Shown: positions 59,888 to 64,000 of the stretch, one piece after another
Layout of the letters: each line of letters begins with the position of its first letter
How positions within the stretch are numbered: position 1 is the first letter of the stretch
Assembly: GCF_039614765.1 (NCBI RefSeq)
Contig: NZ_CP154879.1
Location: 3,302,679 to 3,366,678, forward strand
Source: Castellaniella sp. MT123
GTDB lineage: Bacteria > Pseudomonadota > Gammaproteobacteria > Burkholderiales > Burkholderiaceae_B
DNA: 64,000 nt
Reading direction: 5' to 3'
The notes under the pieces: model-generated
What the model was told of the DNA's origin: nothing
The model's database searches: none
Seen by the model: only the letters and a program-made list of their open reading frames with translations
Position numbers and translations under genes: made by a program

Positions 59888-60571
59888 CTGACAGCCACAA
59901 GCCAATTCAAAAACCAAAAATGCGCCCCGCCTTCGTGGCGGGACGTCGAATCGACAGGCACTCCGGCCCATGCCGGGCCTGCGCGTGCGGTGCACTTGCC
60001 CAAATAGAGCCCCCGCCACGTTGAGCAGGTGCTGGGGTGCGCTGCACCTTGCTGCGGCAGGTTGTGCAAATGCGTGCCGTCCTCGAAACTGTTGGTTCAA
60101 CGCCACAATGTCATGAAGACGATTCTTTGACACACCGAACGGCCTCACCATGGAGCTTCCACGCCACGCACCAACCCGTTTGCCGTCTAATACCAGGAGC
60201 ATTCCCGCCAGTCGTTCTGGGCTAGACCTTGCCAGCATCAAGGCACATGCCGGCGCTGCCTGCTTGCGGGGATGCCGAGTTGACCATCATTCCATTCGGG
60301 CCAGTTCGACCCCTGCGTCCTTGGCTTGTCGTGAATCCTGGCGAGGGCACGGCTTGCGCCTCGGGCTTCATGGCTGCAACCGTCCGGCCCAAACAATTTC
60401 CCCGGCGCTGGGCGTCTTCCTCGCGCAGCAAATTCTTTGGGCCTCCCGGTCCTTCACTGTGTTGCGGCCTCATCGCTTTGCTCTGCGGTGCGGCCAGCCC
60501 GTCCCTCGCCGGGTGGATCACCGACAAGGACGCGATGGGCGCGATCTTGCAACCCCGAAAGGAAATTCATC
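59888..60571. other. Leader before the DUF736 gene
   Basis: 684 bp with no convincing gene after the two hairpins. The third, more divergent copy of the shared leader motif lies at 59979-60006. Several short frames exist but none has an SD or domain. GGAAA lies before the DUF736 start. Confidence 0.5.
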
Positions 60572-60880
60572 ATGGCTAACATCGGCAACTTCACCGCAGA
60601 CAAAGACGGTTTCACCGGCACGCTGCGCACCCTGACGCTCAACGTCAAGGTCAAATTCATCCAGAACGACAAGACCAGCGACAACGCTCCCGACTACCGC
60701 ATCCAGGCAGCCAACGGGCTGGAAGTCGGCGCAGCGTGGAAAAAAATCAGCCAGGCCGAGCGGCCTTACCTGTCGGCAAGTCTGGACGATCCTTCGTTCC
60801 CGGCCACCGTCTACGCCCGCCTGATCGAAGGCGAGGACGGCACGCACAACCTGATCTGGTCGCGCAGCAAGGGCGACTGA
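60572..60880 (+). CDS. DUF736 family protein
   Basis: A 102-aa protein starting MANIGNFTADKDGFTGTLRT, with LTLNVKVKFIQNDKTSDNAP and an end YARLIEGEDGTHNLIWSRSK. This is the standard DUF736 layout, an abundant small protein of plasmids and ICEs with unknown role. The GAAAGGAAATTCATC leader supports the ATG at 60572. Confidence 0.93.
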   Translation: MANIGNFTADKDGFTGTLRTLTLNVKVKFIQNDKTSDNAPDYRIQAANGLEVGAAWKKISQAERPYLSASLDDPSFPATVYARLIEGEDGTHNLIWSRSKGD

Positions 60881-60933
60881 TCCCCGCCCTGGCACCCCGC
60901 CCACCGTGGCGGGGTGTTCCCTGACGGCCAGTG

Positions 60934-61224
60934 CTACGACTCGGACGCCGCGAGCCGGCTTTCCGTCTCCGCCATCAAATCGGCCGCACTGCAACCCAGC
61001 GCTCGCGCGATCTTGAAGATGATCGCCAGCGTGGGCATGTGCTCGCCACGCTCGATTTTGCCCATGTGCGAGCGTTCGACGCCGGCGAGGTTGGCCAGCG
61101 TCTCCTGGGCCACCCCTTGCTCAGTTCTCAGCGCGCGCACCGCCGCGCCGAAGGCTTGCGCCGGCTCGGCCTCGAAAGTGGTGGCGCCGGCCGGACGGCC
61201 GCGCTGGATTGAACGCTTCTGCAT
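60934..61224 (-). CDS. XRE-family repressor of the element
   Basis: A 96-aa helix-turn-helix protein, convergent with DUF736. The HTH is at about 34-60 (LRTEQGVAQETLANLAGVER, then SHMGKIERGEHMPTL). The N-terminus is short and basic (MQKRSIQRGRPAGATT). Such single HTH regulators lie at this position in Tn4371-like elements. The ATG at 61224 is chosen; an upstream in-frame ATG at 61239 is less likely. Confidence 0.88.
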   Translation of the reverse strand: MQKRSIQRGRPAGATTFEAEPAQAFGAAVRALRTEQGVAQETLANLAGVERSHMGKIERGEHMPTLAIIFKIARALGCSAADLMAETESRLAASES

Positions 61225-61665
61225 GCACAGAAGAGTCAATTAACAGCACAATTAAAACCACGTTATATTTAACTCATTAGCTATTTAGGTCTACCATATT
61301 GAGCGACGGTAGCTCGCTTTTATTGTGTTTTTACGCTTCCGCGTAAAGCCGGGTTCGTACTTCTGGGCTTTCGTGGATTCGTTGACTTCCATCTGTACGT
61401 TTTTACGATCTTCCGTACATCCTTAATGGCGTATCCGAGGCTTTCCGTGCATCCAGCAATACGATTTCGTGCATCGTCGGCTTTGTGGGCCTCCTGGGCG
61501 CTCCCAGATTCGCCCCACGGCGGACAAGCGCGCGAGACTGGCGCACGCCGCTTGCCGTCAACCCCGGCCCGCACCGGACCGTGTTGGGGGTTGACGGCTT
61601 CGCTTGGCACGTGCGCCCCGGTCGCCTCGCTCCGCCGTGGAGCGAACCCTTCAAAGGAAGCGACC
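61225..61665. other. Regulatory intergenic region with inverted repeats
   Basis: 441 bp, AT-rich at 61240-61300. A perfect hairpin TTTACGC-TTCC-GCGTAAA lies at 61330-61347. A related TTTTTACGATCTTCCGTA segment lies near 61400. GAGC/GCTC at about 61301-61316 gives another weak stem. Divergent promoters for the XRE gene and the DUF2958 gene are expected here. Confidence 0.55.
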
Positions 61666-62016
61666 ATGAACCAACCCCTCATCACCGACGAACAACGCGC
61701 CCAACTGCTCGCCAATGGCCGAGCCCGTGCCGAAGGCCGGGACATTGACCCGGCGCCGGTCGTCAAGCTATTCACCCCGGACGCGCACGCGACCTGGCTG
61801 CTCACCGAACTCGACCCCGAGGATGGCGATACTGCCTTTGGCCTGTGCGATATCGGCATCGGCATGCCCGAGTTGGGCACCGTGCGGATATCCGAGCTGG
61901 CATCCATTGTCGGGCCGCTGAAGCTGCCCATCGAGCGGGATCTGTATTTCGTCGCGAAGCGCAGCTTGTCCGACTATGCGCGGCTGGCCCGCATCAACGG
62001 TTCGATCATCGACTGA
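61666..62016 (+). CDS. DUF2958 family protein
   Basis: A 116-aa protein with the DUF2958 pattern: LITDEQRAQLLANGRARAEG, PVVKLFTPDAHATWLLTELD, DTAFGLCDIGIGMPELGTVR and ISELASIVGP-LKLPIERDLYF. Small acidic protein of unknown role, a regular part of ICE and plasmid backbones. ATG 61666 follows AAGGAAGCGACC, a good SD. Confidence 0.92.
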   Translation: MNQPLITDEQRAQLLANGRARAEGRDIDPAPVVKLFTPDAHATWLLTELDPEDGDTAFGLCDIGIGMPELGTVRISELASIVGPLKLPIERDLYFVAKRSLSDYARLARINGSIID

Positions 62017-62386
62017 TCGAACGATGGCCCGCTGCGGCGGGCCATCCAGACGCTGCAAAGCCGGGGCAACGGCAGCGCATTGTGTCAATTTCGGTCTCAG
62101 TTCAGACCCTGTGCGCATCAATGCGCACTCTGAACCAGGGCGATGCAAGTGTGACCCAAACAGTCACTATCTCCGGCGCCGTTTGCGGCACCGTCTCAGA
62201 TGCTGCGCACGGTCCTCGGTTGCGCTGCCGTCGCATTCGGACGATCCGTGCAACGCTTCAGAGGCAACCAGTCTTGACATTACGCGATTATTGAATATCG
62301 ATATGACTTTTTTGGTGATAACTCTGTAGCTTCGCAAACTTGGCACCCGTGGCGACTGTTCCTGCTATCCGACAGGAGGTTGTGCC
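62017..62386. other. Gene-free stretch before the DUF2285 gene
   Basis: 370 bp. TGCGCATCAATGCGCA at 62111-62126 is a short palindromic segment of possible regulatory use. Nothing else is recognised. The end carries CAGGAGG (62370s) as SD for the next gene. Confidence 0.45.
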
Positions 62387-63151
62387 ATGGCAGAGTTGAG
62401 TTCCGATCATTGGCATCCGAGCGCCGCGTATTTCTACGTCCTGCATCTGGACGGCCCGGCCCTGGCCTGGGAATACCTGCGGCGCGACCCGAACTACCGG
62501 CACGACTGGCTGCGCCGTCTTCGCCATCCAGACGCGGCGCAGCGCTGGGGCCTGCGCCTGCTGGAAGACCCCGCTCAGGATGCGCGGGATGCGCACCCGG
62601 CCTGGTTCCCGGACCACGATACCGTGGTGCAGCTCTATCCCGATGCCGATCCGCCGCCCGACGCGGTGGCGTTCGACTTCTGGCGCATCCCAGGCTACAA
62701 GCAGCTACTCCACGACGGTCGACGCCTGGTGTTGGTCGCCCGGCAGCCCGGCTGCTGTCTGCGTTTGGCGCTCGCGCCAGCGCTGGAGGATGGCATGGCC
62801 TATGTCTATGCCATTCGCGCCTGCCAGGCACCTTGCGTCCGCTATCGCGCGCTGGCGGGCGAACTGGACAAGCTGCAGGCGGCCAGTGACCATGCGGCGG
62901 TGGTCAAACCGCGTCCATCTCCATCTTCGCTGCTGGAACTGCACACCCTGCAGGCGCTCGACGGCACGCTCGCGGGCGCGTCCTTGCGCACGGTGGCCGA
63001 CGTGCTGTTCGGCTCCGATGCCGTCGATGCAGGCTGGCACGCCGATGGCGATCTGCGCGCCCGCGTGCGCCGCCTGGTGCAACGCGGCAAAAAGCTGATG
63101 CGCGGCGGCTATCGCCGCCTGGCACAGCTCCCGCCGCTTGAACAGGGATGA
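62387..63151 (+). CDS. DUF2285 domain protein
   Basis: A 254-aa protein. The N-terminal 60 residues (HWHPSAAYFYVLHLDGPALA, then WEYLRRDPNYRHDW) are the DUF6499-like transcriptional-regulator domain. The C-terminal half matches DUF2285 (LQALDGTLAGASLRTVADVL, then RVRRLVQRGKKLMRGGYRRL). Found in this position in Tn4371-like elements, probably a DNA-binding regulator of transfer. ATG 62387 follows AGGAGG. Confidence 0.9.
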   Translation: MAELSSDHWHPSAAYFYVLHLDGPALAWEYLRRDPNYRHDWLRRLRHPDAAQRWGLRLLEDPAQDARDAHPAWFPDHDTVVQLYPDADPPPDAVAFDFWRIPGYKQLLHDGRRLVLVARQPGCCLRLALAPALEDGMAYVYAIRACQAPCVRYRALAGELDKLQAASDHAAVVKPRPSPSSLLELHTLQALDGTLAGASLRTVADVLFGSDAVDAGWHADGDLRARVRRLVQRGKKLMRGGYRRLAQLPPLEQG

Positions 63152-63261
63152 TCGGCTCCTGACGCAGAACGTCCCTGAGCAGAACGCCGCGCTTTCTTGA
63201 GACTGCCTCCATCCGGCCGCGCTATTGCGACCGGCGACCCTGACCGATGGAGGTTCACACC

Positions 63262-63558
63262 ATGAGACCAGTTCCCTTGCGGCCCGCTGCCGCACCCACA
63301 GCTACCGCCACGCAGCCAGCCCGCTACCTGACTAACGACGAGGCCGCCGCGTTTCTGCGGCTGTCGCCGCGCACGCTGGAGAAGCAACGCGTGATCGGCG
63401 GCGGGCCGCGTTTTCGCAAGTTCGGCAGACGTGTCATGTACGCGGTGGCCGACCTCGAAATCTGGGCGGATGCCCGCAGCTTCGAGGCCACCTCCGACCC
63501 TGAATACGCCGAGCACCACTCTGGCGACAGCCGCGATGGTCAACATGGGCGCCGCTGA
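63262..63558 (+). CDS. Excisionase-like helix-turn-helix protein
   Basis: A 98-aa protein. The winged HTH YLTNDEAAAFLRLSPRTLEK with RFRKFGRRVMYAVADLEIWA is typical of Xis/MerR-type excisionases. GGAGG at 63249-63253 supports the ATG at 63262, nine bases downstream. It lies just before repA and could act as the recombination directionality factor or a regulator. Confidence 0.85.
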   Translation: MRPVPLRPAAAPTATATQPARYLTNDEAAAFLRLSPRTLEKQRVIGGGPRFRKFGRRVMYAVADLEIWADARSFEATSDPEYAEHHSGDSRDGQHGRR

Positions 63559-63593
63559 GGTCAGGCAGGCCAGGCGCGTCGGTGGCCCCCGCC

Positions 63594-64000
63594 ATGTCCA
63601 GCCCATCGCCGCTGCCAGCGCAGGTTATGCAGCAGCACGAACAGCTCGACCTGTTCCGTGCGCTGCCGGGCGACATGGCGCCACGCGATGCCCAGGACCT
63701 GATGGCCTATCCGTTCTTCTCGCTGGCCAAGTCGCGACGTATCGCGCCGATCGATTTTCGTTCCGGTGGCGTGACCGTGCGCGTGGAGGGAACACAAGAG
63801 CACGGCATCGCCACGATCTGGGATGCCGACATCCTGATCTGGGCAGCCAGCCAGATCGTGGAAGCGCGGGATGCGGGCATCCGCAGCTCGCGCCGGATGC
63901 AGGCCACCCCCTACGAGATCCTGCGCTTCATCGGGCGCGGTACGTCGCTGCACGACTACCAGCGTCTGAAGGCGGCGCTGGACCGCTTGCAGTCCACCAG
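63594..64000 (+). CDS. repA: Replication initiator RepA, 3' end outside window
   Basis: 135 codons to the right edge, reading MSSPSPLPAQVMQQHEQLDL, then FRALPGDMAPRDAQDLMAYP and FFSLAKSRRIAPIDFRS. The middle, TQEHGIATIWDADILIWAAS, and the segment TPYEILRFIGRGTSLHDYQR, are the RepA replication initiator pattern of Tn4371-like ICEs. An in-frame GTG at 63582 is an alternative start. parA and transfer genes are expected to follow. Confidence 0.92.
   Translation, partial: MSSPSPLPAQVMQQHEQLDLFRALPGDMAPRDAQDLMAYPFFSLAKSRRIAPIDFRSGGVTVRVEGTQEHGIATIWDADILIWAASQIVEARDAGIRSSRRMQATPYEILRFIGRGTSLHDYQRLKAALDRLQST

Larger units (their letters stand above)
43787..64000. mobile_element. Island 2: Tn4371-type integrative conjugative element (left part)
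   Basis: The order int, cargo, radC, DUF932, parB, DUF736, XRE, DUF2958, DUF2285, HTH, repA is the conserved backbone of Tn4371-like elements. The cargo block 45175-55432 lies between int and radC and is filled with defence-type genes. Transfer genes (traF, relaxase, traG, trb) are expected right of 64000. Element-wide intergenic leaders with shared motifs also mark it off from the chromosome. Confidence 0.85.

Noticed and set aside
1..64000. CRISPR array, rRNA operon or insertion sequence
   Set aside because: No regularly spaced identical repeats of array size, no rRNA sequence and no transposase gene were seen in the window.

Overview
The window looks like the chromosome of a high-GC betaproteobacterium of the Alcaligenaceae type (Bordetella, Achromobacter, Castellaniella or Pusillimonas relatives). 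The reasons are the ppx/ppk-pstSCAB block, the dapA-bamC neighbourhood, the protein family types and the base composition. I ran no database search, so genus and species stay open.

Core chromosome occupies 1-9989, 28369-43786 and the tRNA loci. The left part is a phosphate block: ppx diverges from ppk, then a Pho box precedes pstS-pstC-pstA-pstB. It is followed by a PepSY protein coupled to an OmpR-type two-component system and a DoxX protein. The central core carries tRNA-Pro(TGG), an LTA-synthase-like sulfatase, outer-membrane phospholipase A, a decayed efflux channel gene, tRNA-Arg(TCT), a COG0523 metal GTPase, DUF485-actP acetate uptake, a MetZ-type sulfhydrylase, a CMD-family protein, cardiolipin synthase, a PACE exporter, tRNA-His(GTG), a YciO-type protein, an M50 protease, dapA and bamC.

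Island 1 (about 9990-28368) is inserted into the 3' half of tRNA-Pro. It is bounded by 50-bp direct repeats and by paired arm-type repeats at both ends. It encodes a tyrosine integrase, a possible defence or toxin-antitoxin module (DUF1828-like), an AlpA-Rha-Ash/Icd-primase-DUF3987-SSB replication operon, a terminase-small-subunit-like protein, and an unexpected full-length tape measure protein with a peptidoglycan-hydrolase-like domain. No large terminase, portal or major capsid gene is visible. It therefore looks like a phage satellite, or a heavily reduced prophage. A 32-bp perfect repeat occurs twice, once just upstream of the terminase-like gene and a GGTTTCA iteron cluster, and is a candidate packaging (cos-like) site.

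Island 2 (about 43787 to beyond 64000) has the gene order of a Tn4371-type integrative conjugative element: integrase, cargo, radC, DUF932, parB, DUF736, XRE regulator, DUF2958, DUF2285, HTH, repA. Conjugation genes would lie to the right of the window. Its cargo is defence-like: a YhcG/DUF1016 nuclease, a Gabija pair (GajA/GajB), and a tightly coupled operon. That operon runs from a RelB/DinJ-like antitoxin through ABC-three-component genes (effector-like protein, middle component 6, DUF2326 ATPase) to two genes I cannot name, a possible winged-helix protein and a restriction-endonuclease-like protein. This six-gene arrangement is my best candidate for an undescribed system.
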